A DNA stretch of 64,000 bases from Poriferisodalis sp965208895 (GTDB lineage Bacteria > Actinomycetota > Acidimicrobiia > Acidimicrobiales > Poriferisodalaceae): the NCBI RefSeq assembly GCF_965208895.1, contig NZ_OZ242363.1, positions 3,286,001-3,350,000 on the forward strand, read 5' to 3'. Every line of letters starts with the position of its first letter. The first letter of the stretch is position 1. Under the pieces are notes generated by a model, which saw only the letters and a list, made by a program, of their open reading frames with translations, was not told where the DNA came from and ran no database searches. Below, in pieces: positions 34,038 through 43,670 of this stretch. Position numbers and translations under genes: made by a program.

Positions 34038-36515
34038 TCAGGTGAGAGCGCCGGCGATGACCAACTCGGCGATCTTGTCGGTGTCGTAGCCGAGGATGCG
34101 TTCGAGCACCTCCATGTTGTGCTCGCCGAACATCGGCCCGCCCCACAGCGGCCGGCCGGGAGTCCGCGACAACTCGAAGTTGCTGTCCTCGACCCACGTG
34201 TGGCCGTGCTTGGCGTGCGGCACCGACACGAAGTGCTCCCGGGCGATGATCTGGGGGTCGGCCATCAGATCCGCAGCGTCGTTGACGCGGTGGGCGGGCA
34301 CGCCGTGGCCTTGCAGTGTCGCTTCGATGTCGGCCGCATCTTGGGCCGCAGTCCAAGCACCGATCGCGGCGTCTATGGCGTCGTTGCGTGCCCGGCGGTC
34401 TGCTACGCCGAGCGCTGCAAGCTCAGCTCCGGCATCGAGTTCAGCCAGGGCCTCAGCCAGTTCGCTGTTCTCGCCCGCAGCGCCGGCGAGCAGCCCCGCC
34501 AGCGCGCTCCACTGTGCGTCGGTCTCGCAGGCGATGGCCACCCAGCGGTCGTCGCCAGCTGCGGGGTACACGCTGTGGGGGCACATGTGGCGGTCGGCAT
34601 TGCCGGCCCGGTCGGCGGTGCGCCCGTTGATTTCTTCGTCGGCGAACTCGGTCGCCAGGAAGTGCAGCGCGCCCTCCATCTGGGCGAAGTCGATGTGCTG
34701 TCCGCGGCCCGTTCGGTCCCGCTCGGCCAGTGCAGACAGGATCAGCATCACGCCCAGCTTCGGCGAGATGTAATCGGTGTAGGCGGTGAACGGCCCTGCC
34801 GGGATGCGATCAGGCCAGCCGGTCACCGGGTAGAAGCCGGCAATTGCAGCGGCCATGGTGCCGAAGCCGGCGTACAGGCGCATCGGCCCGGTCTGGCCCA
34901 TCAGGCAGCTCGAGAACATCACCAGCGACGGGTTCACTTCGCGCAGCACGTCGTAGGTGAGGCCCCAGTTCGCCATTGCCTTGGGCGAGAACGATTCGGT
35001 GAGCACGTCGCACCACGCGACCAGGTCCAAGATCACGTCCCGCGCCTCGGGCAGTGACAGGTCGAGCGTCAGGTCCAGCTTGCCGGCGTTGATCGAATGA
35101 AACTGCAGGGCGTTCTCCTGCCCGCCTTCCTCGCCGATGAACGGGTGGACGCCGCGCAGCACGTCGGGCTTCAGCTCGCTCTCGACTTTGACGACGGTGG
35201 CGCCGTAGTCGGCCAGCGTCCGGGTGGCGCCGGGACCCGCCAGCGCCCACATGAAGTCGAGAATCTTGATGTCGTCGAGCGGGCGCTCCAAAGTCCGGCC
35301 CGTCGGCGGCACGCCGGCTCGAGGCCGGGTAGTGATCGCTGGTCCTGGCGTGCCGCTGCTGTCGAGGTACAGGGCCGTGTGCTCGCCCAGCCGCGGTGCG
35401 ACCGCCAGATCGGTCAGCGGCTCGCCGGTGGTCTTGGCCAGTGCGCCGCACAGCCGCACCGGCGCGGGACCGTCGGCGCGGGGCATCTCGACGTGCTGCC
35501 AGTAGTCGCGCACCTCCAAGTGATCGAGGGCGAGCACGTCGGCGGTCGTGGTGATGGGCGCGATCAGCAGGTTGTCCGACAGCGCGCGCTCCAATAGCTC
35601 CGCCTTCGTCTTGGTGGCCACGAACGAGGTCAAGACCTTGATGGCTTGATCGAACGTGTCCATCGATTCGCGGCCTTCCACGATGGCCATGCCGAAGTCG
35701 ACCCAGTCCTTGTCTCTCAGTTCGGGCTCGCAGAAACCCTCATCGCACGCCCACGCCAAGATCCGGCTCGTGAACGGAGCGATCATCGGCCCGAACAGGA
35801 AAGTGACGGTTACGTAGCCGTCTGCGCACTCGTACACCCACGGGATCAGGAAGCCGCCTAGGTTCACCGCTCCGGGGAGCCGCACGGGGACTTCGCCGCC
35901 GGTCAGCACGGCCATCATCTGGAACTGCGTGCAATCCACGAACGATTGCTGGGCTGAGGTGTCCACGTGCTGGCCCAAGCCGGACGCCTGTCGCTCGTGC
36001 AGCGCCATGAGGATTGCCCCAGCGGTGTCGACCGCAGCGTTGTGCCACGTCTGGGGCGACCCGATGCGGACCGGTGCGCGGTCGCGGTCGCCGGTCAGCG
36101 ACATGGTGCCGCTCGAGGCGGCGATCGTGAGATCGGTCGCGGCCCAGTCGGTCTTGGGACCTGTCTCGCCGAACGGCGTGATCGAGGCCGTCACCAGCTG
36201 CGGGTTGGCGGCACGCAGCACGGCGAGATCGACATCGAACGCACCGCATGAAATGACTGCGTCGCAATGAACCGCTAGCTGGGCGATCTGCGCCGAGTCC
36301 TCGATGACCACCGAGTGCTTGCCCCGGTTGTAGACCCCGAACTCGATCGACCGCTCGCGGTCCGTCACGTCGTCCACGTACGGGCCACGGTGACGGGTGC
36401 GGTGTCCGCCCGGCGGCTCGCAGAGCACCACTTCGGCGCCGAGCTGCGCGAGCAGCATTCCGGCCAGATGCCCCCGATCGTCGGTCAGATCCAGAATCCG
36501 GTAACCGTCCAGCAC
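34038..36515 (-). CDS. Tandem (two-domain) CaiB/BaiF class III CoA-transferase
   Basis: The 825-residue protein is the third fused class III CoA-transferase here. The N-terminal half starts YRILDLTDDRGHLAGML; the C-terminal half starts near 405 with IKILDFMWALAGPGATR. The probable catalytic Asp is D581 (AYTDYISP) in the C-terminal half; the N-terminal half has W157 at the equivalent site (PQTWHNAA). It is the first gene of a likely unit with RidA and Dtd. Three separate copies in 36 kb suggest different acyl substrates, perhaps in a terpenoid, steroid or aromatic pathway; the substrates cannot be read from sequence. Confidence 0.88.
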   Translation of the reverse strand: MLDGYRILDLTDDRGHLAGMLLAQLGAEVVLCEPPGGHRTRHRGPYVDDVTDRERSIEFGVYNRGKHSVVIEDSAQIAQLAVHCDAVISCGAFDVDLAVLRAANPQLVTASITPFGETGPKTDWAATDLTIAASSGTMSLTGDRDRAPVRIGSPQTWHNAAVDTAGAILMALHERQASGLGQHVDTSAQQSFVDCTQFQMMAVLTGGEVPVRLPGAVNLGGFLIPWVYECADGYVTVTFLFGPMIAPFTSRILAWACDEGFCEPELRDKDWVDFGMAIVEGRESMDTFDQAIKVLTSFVATKTKAELLERALSDNLLIAPITTTADVLALDHLEVRDYWQHVEMPRADGPAPVRLCGALAKTTGEPLTDLAVAPRLGEHTALYLDSSGTPGPAITTRPRAGVPPTGRTLERPLDDIKILDFMWALAGPGATRTLADYGATVVKVESELKPDVLRGVHPFIGEEGGQENALQFHSINAGKLDLTLDLSLPEARDVILDLVAWCDVLTESFSPKAMANWGLTYDVLREVNPSLVMFSSCLMGQTGPMRLYAGFGTMAAAIAGFYPVTGWPDRIPAGPFTAYTDYISPKLGVMLILSALAERDRTGRGQHIDFAQMEGALHFLATEFADEEINGRTADRAGNADRHMCPHSVYPAAGDDRWVAIACETDAQWSALAGLLAGAAGENSELAEALAELDAGAELAALGVADRRARNDAIDAAIGAWTAAQDAADIEATLQGHGVPAHRVNDAADLMADPQIIAREHFVSVPHAKHGHTWVEDSNFELSRTPGRPLWGGPMFGEHNMEVLERILGYDTDKIAELVIAGALT

Positions 36516-36816
36516 GTCGGCATGCCCCCGTCTGTCGTCGTCATTTCGTGCCGGTCAAGCTCACTGGCCCGACTCGGTGGAGCAACTCTGCCAGATGACG
36601 CGGCAAGAGCGCGTTTCGCCCTCGACAGCCGTTGTCGGTATCGCCTCGGGGACAAGCCCGTTCTTCACAAGAGGCTGAGCCGATAGGCGAAGCCGTGGCC
36701 CGAGCGGCCCGTGAGCGAAGCGAACAAGAGCGGGAAACAACTGGCGGTTCGATGAGAAGGCCCACCCATCCGCGCGTTCCCTCAGAGACCTCGGCAGTCG
36801 GAAGTAGCGTGCCGCT
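36516..36816. other. 301-bp intergenic region with a dispersed repeat
   Basis: This is the divergent promoter region between the CoA-transferase and the substrate-binding lipoprotein. It holds a copy of the intergenic repeat (36671-36744, listed separately). Short frames that cross the repeat translate it to an ARAARER-type peptide and are not considered genes. Confidence 0.6.
36671..36744 (-). repeat. Dispersed intergenic repeat, copy A (inverted)
   Basis: Read on the minus strand it matches the copies at 43561 and 50102 nearly base for base over about 74 nt (core GGGCCGCTCGGGCCACGGCT). It lies between divergent genes and has no terminal inverted repeats or gene. Confidence 0.88.
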
Positions 36817-38607
36817 ATGGACTCCGCGCGTCTTCATGCAACCTCAGCCAACGCCGTCGTTGCTGGCCGGCCTCGAAGGCCGCTGCGGCGGCTCGGTGCC
36901 CTCATGCTCGTTGTGGCGACGCTGGGGGCGGCCTGCAGCAGCGACAGCGCCACATCGGCCGACGACTCAGAGCCCCGAGTGACCGAGCCGGCCGAGTCGG
37001 GTGAGCCCGATGGCCAAGATGCAACGGGTGGCGGCACGCTGGTGCTTGCCGTCGAGCAGTGGCCCGAGTGTGTCAATCCCGTCACCTCGTGTGCGAATGC
37101 CACCTGGACGATCTGGTCGGTGCTGATCCACTACTTGCCGAGGCTCATGGAGCTCGACCAGACCAATACGTACGTCGCGTCGTCGTTGCTCGTCGAGGAG
37201 CCGACCGTCGCGAACGGCGGCCTCGTCACCGCAGACGACGGCACATTCACGCTCACGTATCGGCTGAATCCCGAGGCGACCTGGAGCGACGGCACGCCCA
37301 TCACCAGCACCGACGTCTGGTTCACATGGCGTGCCGGGCTCGACACCACCGGCACGCTGAGCACCATCGGTCTGGATCTCATCACCGATGTCGACCATTC
37401 CGATCCCCACACGGCCGTCATCACGTTCAGCGAGCCGTATGCGCCGTGGCCGACGCTGTTCAGCGGCTTGCTGCCGGCGCACGAGCTGGGCCCCGACACC
37501 GACATCGCCGACCAGTGGAACGACGAGATCACCGTCTCGGGCGGACCGTGGATCCAGGAGGAATGGAACCAAGAGCAGCACATCCTGGTTCCCAATCGCA
37601 GCTATTGGGACGCCGAGCGCATCCCGCTGGTGGACCGGGTGGTGATGGTGCCCCGCGAGCACACCGACTCTCAGCTGCTGGCCCTGCAGACCGGCGAAGC
37701 CATGGCGGCATTTCCGCAGCCGTTTCCCGGCGCCCGGGAGCGCATCACCGGCGATCTGACCTATGAGGTCGCCGAGGGCACGTACATGGAAGGCCTCTGG
37801 ATCAACCAGGACGCGCCCGAACGCCGCTTCGACATGACGCGCAACGTCCGCCAAGCGGTTGCCTACGCGCTCGATCGCGGCCAGATCGGCGAGGTAGCGC
37901 TGGGCACCATCGTCGCCGACCCGCCGGTACTGCAATGCGCGGGCTGGAATCCCGGATTCGGCCCGTGGTGCCAGGACGACTTCGCGCGCTACACGCAGGA
38001 CGCGGCCAAGGTCGCGGAGCTGCTCGAAGCCGATGGCTGGACGCGGCCCGACCCCGACGGCCTGTGGGTGAACGCCGACGGCGAAGAGCTGGTTCTGGCG
38101 TGGAACACCGTGGCCGGCAACAAGCGCCGAGAGGACGTGCAGGCTCTCGTCGTCGACATGACTGCTCCACTGGGAATCGGCTGGGAGATCAACAACTACG
38201 ACCCCGGCGAGCTGTTCCAGAACCGTCTGCCGGTGATGAACTTCGGCCCGGTGGCCCTGTTCGCGAACAGCACCAATCCGGACCCGTCGGTGGCAAGCCT
38301 GTACGACATCGACGGCGTGCCAACCGAGGAGAACGGCTACACGGGCCAGAACTTCACGGCCTACCGGAACCAGGAAGTCAGCGACTTGGCATTCGCCATC
38401 GATGCTGAGGTGGACCCGGCGAAGCGGCTCGGCATGGTTCATCAGCTGAGCAAGATCCTCGCCGACGACGTGCCGTGGATCCCGCTGTACATCCTGCCCA
38501 ACATGATCATCTGGGACAGCACCGCGGTGTCGGGTCCTGGTGCCTACGTGTCGAGTCCCTACGGCGGGTTCTTCGACATCTTCGACTGGACCGTGCTTGC
38601 CAAGTGA
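36817..38607 (+). CDS. ABC transporter substrate-binding lipoprotein (family 5, peptide/opine type)
   Basis: The 596-residue protein has an N-terminal signal with positive residues (RPRRPLRR), a hydrophobic stretch and the lipobox TLGAAC; Cys40 would be lipidated. Family 5 landmarks follow: YRLNPEATWSDGTPITSTDVWFTW, VRQAVAYALDRGQIG and a late VPWIPLYILPN. It captures a solute (oligopeptide, opine, sugar or other) outside the membrane and hands it to the permeases encoded 68 nt downstream. The substrate is not predictable. Confidence 0.92.
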   Translation: MDSARLHATSANAVVAGRPRRPLRRLGALMLVVATLGAACSSDSATSADDSEPRVTEPAESGEPDGQDATGGGTLVLAVEQWPECVNPVTSCANATWTIWSVLIHYLPRLMELDQTNTYVASSLLVEEPTVANGGLVTADDGTFTLTYRLNPEATWSDGTPITSTDVWFTWRAGLDTTGTLSTIGLDLITDVDHSDPHTAVITFSEPYAPWPTLFSGLLPAHELGPDTDIADQWNDEITVSGGPWIQEEWNQEQHILVPNRSYWDAERIPLVDRVVMVPREHTDSQLLALQTGEAMAAFPQPFPGARERITGDLTYEVAEGTYMEGLWINQDAPERRFDMTRNVRQAVAYALDRGQIGEVALGTIVADPPVLQCAGWNPGFGPWCQDDFARYTQDAAKVAELLEADGWTRPDPDGLWVNADGEELVLAWNTVAGNKRREDVQALVVDMTAPLGIGWEINNYDPGELFQNRLPVMNFGPVALFANSTNPDPSVASLYDIDGVPTEENGYTGQNFTAYRNQEVSDLAFAIDAEVDPAKRLGMVHQLSKILADDVPWIPLYILPNMIIWDSTAVSGPGAYVSSPYGGFFDIFDWTVLAK

Positions 38608-38674
38608 CCGCACGCGAGGCGAGAGTGCCCTCCATGCGCAGATAACCCGCTAGCGGGCTGGCAGGCTCTCAGGC

Positions 38675-39661
38675 GTGACGCGCTACGTCCTGCGACGCAT
38701 CGCGACGATGGTGCCGATCCTGGGGGCCATCTCGTTCGCTGTGTTCTGGGCAGCGAACCGGATCGCCAAGCCGGGACGCGACTTGGCCGTGAACCCGCGA
38801 GTCACCCCAGCGGATCGGGCCGCTTATCTGGAGTCGCTGGGGCTCAACGATCCGCTTCCGCTTCGCTACCTGCAGTGGCTGGGCGACTTCGTGACGGGCG
38901 ATTTGGGCATATCGCTCGTACGCAACGGATCAGATGTGTGGCCCATCGTGCGTACCGCGCTCGCCAATACGCTCGTGCTCATCGCCGTGGCGGTGGTGCT
39001 GTCGCTCGCTGTCGGCATCACGATCGGCGCCGTGTCGGCGGTGCGCCCCAACGGCTTCATCGACAACGCCATGACGACGTTCTCGTTCGCCGGCATCTCG
39101 ATCCCGGTGTTCTGGCTCGGTCTCATGCTGCAGCTGTTGTTCGGGCTGTACCTGGCGAATTGGCTGGGCCTCGACCCTCCGCTGCTTCCCACAGCGGGGT
39201 TGTACTCGCCTGGTCAGCAGGGCTTCGACCTGGTGGATCGGATGCGCCACCTCGTGCTGCCCATGACGGCGCTGTCGTTGCAGCTCGTCGCGGTCTACAG
39301 CCGTTACATGCGGGCCAGCCTGCTCGATGTGATGAGCTCGGACCACATCCGGGCCGCCCGCGGCAGGGGCCTGCCGGAGCGCACCGTGGTGGTCCGACAC
39401 GGCGTCCGCAACGCGCTGATCCCCGTGACGACGCAGGCCGCCGTCGATGTCGGGCAGCTCGTCGGCGGGCTCATCGTGACCGAGCAGGTCTTCCAGTACC
39501 CGGGCATGGGCCGACTGTTCCTTGACGCCATGTTCGGCGGCGATTACCCCGTGCTGCTGGCTACCACCATGATCATTGCAGCCGCAGTGATCGTGATGAA
39601 CCTTGCAGCCGACCTGTTGTACGGCGTGCTCGACCCGAGGATCCGTCGTGACAGCCGCTGA
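38675..39661 (+). CDS. ABC transporter permease, DppB/OppB type
   Basis: The 328-residue membrane protein starts at GTG 38675 (MTRYVLRRIATMVPIL). It has about six membrane segments and the coupling loop around RAARGRGLPERTVVVRHGVRNALIPV, which contacts an ATPase. The long first periplasmic region and NDPLPLRYLQWLGDFV fit the DppB subfamily. It overlaps the second permease by 14 nt. Confidence 0.92.
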   Translation: MTRYVLRRIATMVPILGAISFAVFWAANRIAKPGRDLAVNPRVTPADRAAYLESLGLNDPLPLRYLQWLGDFVTGDLGISLVRNGSDVWPIVRTALANTLVLIAVAVVLSLAVGITIGAVSAVRPNGFIDNAMTTFSFAGISIPVFWLGLMLQLLFGLYLANWLGLDPPLLPTAGLYSPGQQGFDLVDRMRHLVLPMTALSLQLVAVYSRYMRASLLDVMSSDHIRAARGRGLPERTVVVRHGVRNALIPVTTQAAVDVGQLVGGLIVTEQVFQYPGMGRLFLDAMFGGDYPVLLATTMIIAAAVIVMNLAADLLYGVLDPRIRRDSR

Positions 39662-40574
39662 GGCTCGCCGCACGCAGCGGCCCGCGGTGATTGCATGGCG
39701 ACGATTCGCCCGCCGCCGCCTTGCGCTGGTGTCGCTGGCTGTGCTGGTCGGCATTGCCGTGGCGACTGTCGGCGCCGAACTGCTGGCGCCCTATCCGGCG
39801 GGCCGCACGCATGCCGCCGATGTGCTCGCGGCGCCGGGCCGCGACTATCTGCTGGGAACTGACACCGTGGGCCGGGACACGTTGAGTCAGCTGCTCTTCG
39901 CAGGTCGCGTCACGCTCGCCGTGGGCGTATCGGTCGCCTTGCTGGCGACGCTCGGAGGGGCGCTCGTCGGCATGGTTGCCGGTTATGTGGGCGGGGCCGT
40001 CGACGCCGTGCTGATGCGACTGACCGACACGCTGTTGGCGCTCCCCGCCCTGATGGTGGTGATCATGGCGGCGCGGATGCTGGGCGACAGCATCTTCGAT
40101 GTGGTGTTGGTGCTGTCACTGCTGGGTTGGATGGCGGTGGCGCGGATCATCCGGGGAAAGGTCCTGGCATTGCGCGAGCTGGAATTCGTTGCGGCGGCGC
40201 GGGCGATGGGTGCGGGCATGTGGCGGGTCATGTTTCGCCATCTGTTGCCGAACCTGGTAGGTGAGATTTCCGTGGCGGTTTCGCTGGCGGCGGCTGCTGC
40301 GATCCTGGCCGAGTCGGTGCTGAGTTTCTTGGGGCTGGGGGTAAGCCCGGTTCACACGCCTACCTGGGGCAACATGCTGGGCGGCAACGAGGGGTTCATG
40401 ACCGTCGCCCCGTGGCTCGTGATCGCGCCTGGCCTGGCGATCGCCGTCACCGTGTTGTGCGTCAATTTCATCGGCGATGGGCTGCGTGACGCCTTCGATG
40501 TGCGAAGCGACGGGCGCGACGACCAGCCGCATCGACGCTCGCTGCGGGGTGCAAGTGGCGGATCGCGCCGATAG
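39648..40574 (+). CDS. ABC transporter permease, DppC/OppC type
   Basis: The 308-residue membrane protein starts at GTG 39648, inside the end of the first permease. It has DYLLGTDTVGRDTLSQLLFAG near the start, as in DppC, and the ATPase-coupling loop EFVAAARAMGAGMWRVMFRH. It forms the channel with the DppB-type subunit. No DppD/DppF ATPase genes follow: the next gene is HU. The complex must borrow ATPases encoded elsewhere, or the operon is incomplete. Confidence 0.92.
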   Translation: MTAAEARRTQRPAVIAWRRFARRRLALVSLAVLVGIAVATVGAELLAPYPAGRTHAADVLAAPGRDYLLGTDTVGRDTLSQLLFAGRVTLAVGVSVALLATLGGALVGMVAGYVGGAVDAVLMRLTDTLLALPALMVVIMAARMLGDSIFDVVLVLSLLGWMAVARIIRGKVLALRELEFVAAARAMGAGMWRVMFRHLLPNLVGEISVAVSLAAAAAILAESVLSFLGLGVSPVHTPTWGNMLGGNEGFMTVAPWLVIAPGLAIAVTVLCVNFIGDGLRDAFDVRSDGRDDQPHRRSLRGASGGSRR

Positions 40575-40656
40575 ACAGCGGGCCGCAATTCCACCACCTC
40601 GGCGTACTTCTGTGCTGAGGTGATGCACCGAATCGTTTTACGAGAGGAACTGGACT

Positions 40657-40935
40657 GTGGCGAACAAGGCAGAAACCATCAAGGCGGTAGCCGCTGAAGC
40701 CGGTGTGGCTGCGAGCGACGCAGAGAAGACGCTGACGGCATTCTTCGATCTCGTCGCGGCAGAAGCGAAGGCCGGGGGCAAGATCGCCTGGCCGGGCTTC
40801 GGCACCTTTTCGATGTCTGAGCGCGGCGCCCGCATGGGTCGCAATCCCCAGACCGGCGAGTCCATCGAGATCGGTCCGAGCCGCTCGCTGAAGCTGGCAA
40901 CCGCTGCTGCCATGAAGAAGCAGCTGATGAGCTGA
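40657..40935 (+). CDS. HU-family nucleoid-associated protein
   Basis: The 92-residue protein starts at GTG 40657, with GAGAGGAA about 10 nt upstream. It has the HU core: helical start (ANKAETIKAVAAEAG), GGKIAWPGFGTFS and the DNA-binding arm RGARMGRNPQTGESIEI, ending AMKKQL. It bends and compacts DNA as a dimer. The usual Lys-rich tail of mycobacterial HupB is absent. It is convergent with the MFS gene, with only 8 nt between the stops. Confidence 0.92.
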   Translation: MANKAETIKAVAAEAGVAASDAEKTLTAFFDLVAAEAKAGGKIAWPGFGTFSMSERGARMGRNPQTGESIEIGPSRSLKLATAAAMKKQLMS

Positions 40936-40943
40936 GCTGACGC

Positions 40944-42248
40944 TCAGCCCAGCGGCGCCTGCTGGGGCGCCACAGCATTTCTTTGACGCATCGTTGACAT
41001 GCAGATGCATGACGCCGCAGCTATCGCCGCGATGGCCCAATAGGTCGCGCTGAAGTTCCCGGTCCGGTCGGCGAGCCAGCCGCTCGTTGCCGGGCCGATC
41101 ACCGACGCAGGGCCGTAGAACATCGTCATCGAGCCGAGGACTGCGGCAAAGGTGCGGTCAGAGACGTGATCGCTCACGAAGGTCGCAGTGAGCGACGGGA
41201 ACGAGAAGGACGCTGCGCCGAAGACCACTACGGCGACAATGATCAAGGCGCCAGGCGCACGTGTCGCCAAGACTGCGCTGGCACCGGCGATCAGGGCCAT
41301 GACCGTGGCCATGGTTGCGGGCCGTCCGATCCGGTCGCTGAGACGGCCGAAAGCCAGCGCGCCCACGATCGAGCCAGCGCCCATCCATGAGAACACGAGT
41401 GTCGCGGCCGTCCGGCTGAAGTCGTGATCGCCCTCCAGTGCCCGTCCCAAGAAATTGGCGAACGACGACGCCATGTACGCGAACCCCACATACGCCGCCA
41501 CAGCCCGCTTCCATCCGTGAATTCGGAACAGGGCCCCGAACCCGCCCACAGCGGCAACGCGTTCGGTGCGTCGAGCCCGCACAAAGACTGACAGCGCCGC
41601 TAACAGCACGACTGAGAGCACAGCCTGGATCAGCCAGATGGGCCGCCACAGCGCATCGTCGGCCGCCAAGCTGCGAAGGGCAGTGGTCGCGAGTGGCACG
41701 CCGATCAGCGCAGCACCCATAGTGGCGGTGAGCGTGCCGAGCGCAGCACCGCGACGAGACGCAGGCACACCCTCGCTGGCAATGACCGGCGCCGTGAGCC
41801 AGATGCCGCCGCCGCCAAGGCCGGCCAGCGCCGTCCCGATCACCACGGCTGCGGCACTTGACGCTGTGCCGATCACCGCCAGACCCACGGTGGAGGTGAC
41901 GATGCCGGCGCGCAGCAAGATGAACGGCTCGATGCGCCCGGCGGTGAAGGTGACGATGATCACTCCGGCGAAGTAGGCGCCCATGTTGGCCGAGCCGAGT
42001 GCGCCGATCAGCGTGTCGCTCAGCTCGAGATCGTCGGCCATTGCGGGCACCAGCACCCCGACCGTGGCCCGTCCGAAGACATGCGACACCACCCCGGAAA
42101 GGGCCACCAGCACCACCCGCCCCCAGCGCACGCGTTCGGTCGGAGGCTTGCCGCTTGCCGCGGCGTCTGTTGCCGGGGCTCCCGGCGTGGACACCGCGTT
42201 GGCGAGCGGGGCCGCAATGACCGTGAAGACCTCGGGCAGACGGCCCAT
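40944..42248 (-). CDS. MFS transporter
   Basis: The 434-residue protein has about 12 hydrophobic segments. Segment 1 is VVLVALSGVVSHVFGRATVG and the loop 8-9 motif is GRLSDRIGRPATMA. The pattern resembles YbfB/YjiJ-type permeases. I chose ATG 42248, 17 nt after the P450 stop; a longer frame from 42335 would overlap P450. Cotranscription with P450 suggests it imports the substrate or exports the product. Confidence 0.85.
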   Translation of the reverse strand: MGRLPEVFTVIAAPLANAVSTPGAPATDAAASGKPPTERVRWGRVVLVALSGVVSHVFGRATVGVLVPAMADDLELSDTLIGALGSANMGAYFAGVIIVTFTAGRIEPFILLRAGIVTSTVGLAVIGTASSAAAVVIGTALAGLGGGGIWLTAPVIASEGVPASRRGAALGTLTATMGAALIGVPLATTALRSLAADDALWRPIWLIQAVLSVVLLAALSVFVRARRTERVAAVGGFGALFRIHGWKRAVAAYVGFAYMASSFANFLGRALEGDHDFSRTAATLVFSWMGAGSIVGALAFGRLSDRIGRPATMATVMALIAGASAVLATRAPGALIIVAVVVFGAASFSFPSLTATFVSDHVSDRTFAAVLGSMTMFYGPASVIGPATSGWLADRTGNFSATYWAIAAIAAASCICMSTMRQRNAVAPQQAPLG

Positions 42249-42265
42249 CTGTGCGGTGGCGGGGG

Positions 42266-43483
42266 TCAGTGCCCCGGCGTGAACCTGATCGGCAGCGTTG
42301 ATGGCCCCCAGATGCCGTTGGATACCGGCTTCCATTCCACCTCGCCGTCGAGGCGCAAATCAGGCATGCGCTGTGCGACGACCTTGAGTGCTTCTTGCAG
42401 TTCGGCTCGGGCCAAGAACGCACCCAAGCAGTAGTGGATGCCGCTGCCGAAGGTCATGTGCGGCGCACTCGACCGGCGAGTGATATCGAAGCGCAGCGGC
42501 TGATCGAACTGCGATTCGTCATGGTTGGCGGCGGTGAAGCTGGGGAAGATCAGCGTGCTCGGCGGGAACTCGACGCCGCGGTAGGCGATGTTCTCGCTGG
42601 CGTAACGTGCGGTGCCCCGGATGGCGCCGAAGTGCCGCATGACTTCCTCGGCAGCCTGGGGTGCGAGCGACGGCTGGTCGCGCAGCAGGCGGAGCTGGTC
42701 CGGGCTGCGAGCGAAGAGCTCCACAGCGCAGGCGAGCTGATTTCGCGTGGTGTCGGTGCCGGCGAGCAGCACGGCATTGGCCAGCGACTGCATCTCCTCG
42801 GTGGTCAGCCGGTCACCTGCTTCCTCCGCAGCGATCAGATCCGAGAGCAGGTCATCGCGGGGCTCGGCGCGCCGTTCGGCGATGAGCTGGGACATGTAGG
42901 CGCCCATCTCGTCCTGAGCGGTCATGATCGTTTGCAGGTCGCGCGCCAGGTTGCCGTTGAACACTCGGAAAATGTCGGTGGCGAGGCGGCTGAACAGCTC
43001 CCAGTCGTCTCGGGGGGCACCCAGCAGTTCGCAGACAATCGGTATCGGGTACGGCTCGCAGACTTCGACGACGAAATCGCCGTGGCCGCGGGCGCACAGC
43101 GGGTCTGCCAGCTCATTGATGACTTCGGCCATGAACGGGCGCAGCCGTTCGGCCGCCTTGGGAGTGAATGCCGGTCCCACGAGCCGACGCAGCCGCTGAT
43201 GCTCGTCACCTTCCATGCCCAGGATGTTCTGCCCGCTGCGACGGTTCCATTCGGGGTCGTCGACGCCTTGCATCTGGGCGATGAGGCCGATGGCGCTGAA
43301 CCAGCGCCGATCCCGCAGCATGGCGGTCACGTCCGCGTGCCGGGTGATGACGTATCCCAGCGGGGTGCGGGCGATCCAGGTACGCGCAGCCAGATCGGTC
43401 AGCGCAGCCCGCCGCTGCACTTCGCTGGCGTCGGCGTCGAGGCCGATTTCGGGCATCTCCACCTCGGCAACCGGCACAGCCAT
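42266..43483 (-). CDS. Cytochrome P450
   Basis: The 405-residue soluble bacterial P450 has the I-helix oxygen-activation motif LLAGTDTTRNQ, an ExxR-like EEVMRHF, and the haem-binding loop FGSGIHYCLGAFLARAE with the Cys ligand. There is no membrane anchor. It inserts an oxygen atom using electrons from ferredoxin; no redox partner gene is adjacent. The substrate is unknown; steroid or terpenoid hydroxylation fits the local acyl-CoA metabolism. It is the first gene of a unit with the MFS permease. Confidence 0.93.
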   Translation of the reverse strand: MAVPVAEVEMPEIGLDADASEVQRRAALTDLAARTWIARTPLGYVITRHADVTAMLRDRRWFSAIGLIAQMQGVDDPEWNRRSGQNILGMEGDEHQRLRRLVGPAFTPKAAERLRPFMAEVINELADPLCARGHGDFVVEVCEPYPIPIVCELLGAPRDDWELFSRLATDIFRVFNGNLARDLQTIMTAQDEMGAYMSQLIAERRAEPRDDLLSDLIAAEEAGDRLTTEEMQSLANAVLLAGTDTTRNQLACAVELFARSPDQLRLLRDQPSLAPQAAEEVMRHFGAIRGTARYASENIAYRGVEFPPSTLIFPSFTAANHDESQFDQPLRFDITRRSSAPHMTFGSGIHYCLGAFLARAELQEALKVVAQRMPDLRLDGEVEWKPVSNGIWGPSTLPIRFTPGH

Positions 43484-43560
43484 GGGCGCACCCTAATAAC
43501 CGCTGCGCTGCCCCGGCACCGGCATGTCCTCAGCGAACACGCGGTTAGGTGCACCCCCTC

Positions 43561-43645
43561 GTTGTCGCACCAATTGTTCCCCGCTCGTGTTCGCTGTCGC
43601 TCACGGGCCGCTCGGGCCACGGCTTCGCCTATCGCCTCAGCCTCT
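43561..43645 (+). repeat. Dispersed intergenic repeat, copy B
   Basis: This ~85-nt segment starts GTTGTCGCACCAATTGTTCC and matches copy C over its whole length with few differences, and copy A in inverse orientation. It lies between the divergent P450 and crotonase genes, 26 nt before the crotonase start, so it may form part of that leader. Confidence 0.88.
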
Positions 43646-43670
43646 CAGGCGCAGCCGTAGCATTCGGGCG

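Noticed and set aside
36541..36837. 98-codon minus-strand frame crossing the intergenic repeat
   Set aside because: Similar ARAARER-type peptides come from every copy of the repeat in one frame; they reflect the DNA repeat, not a protein family.
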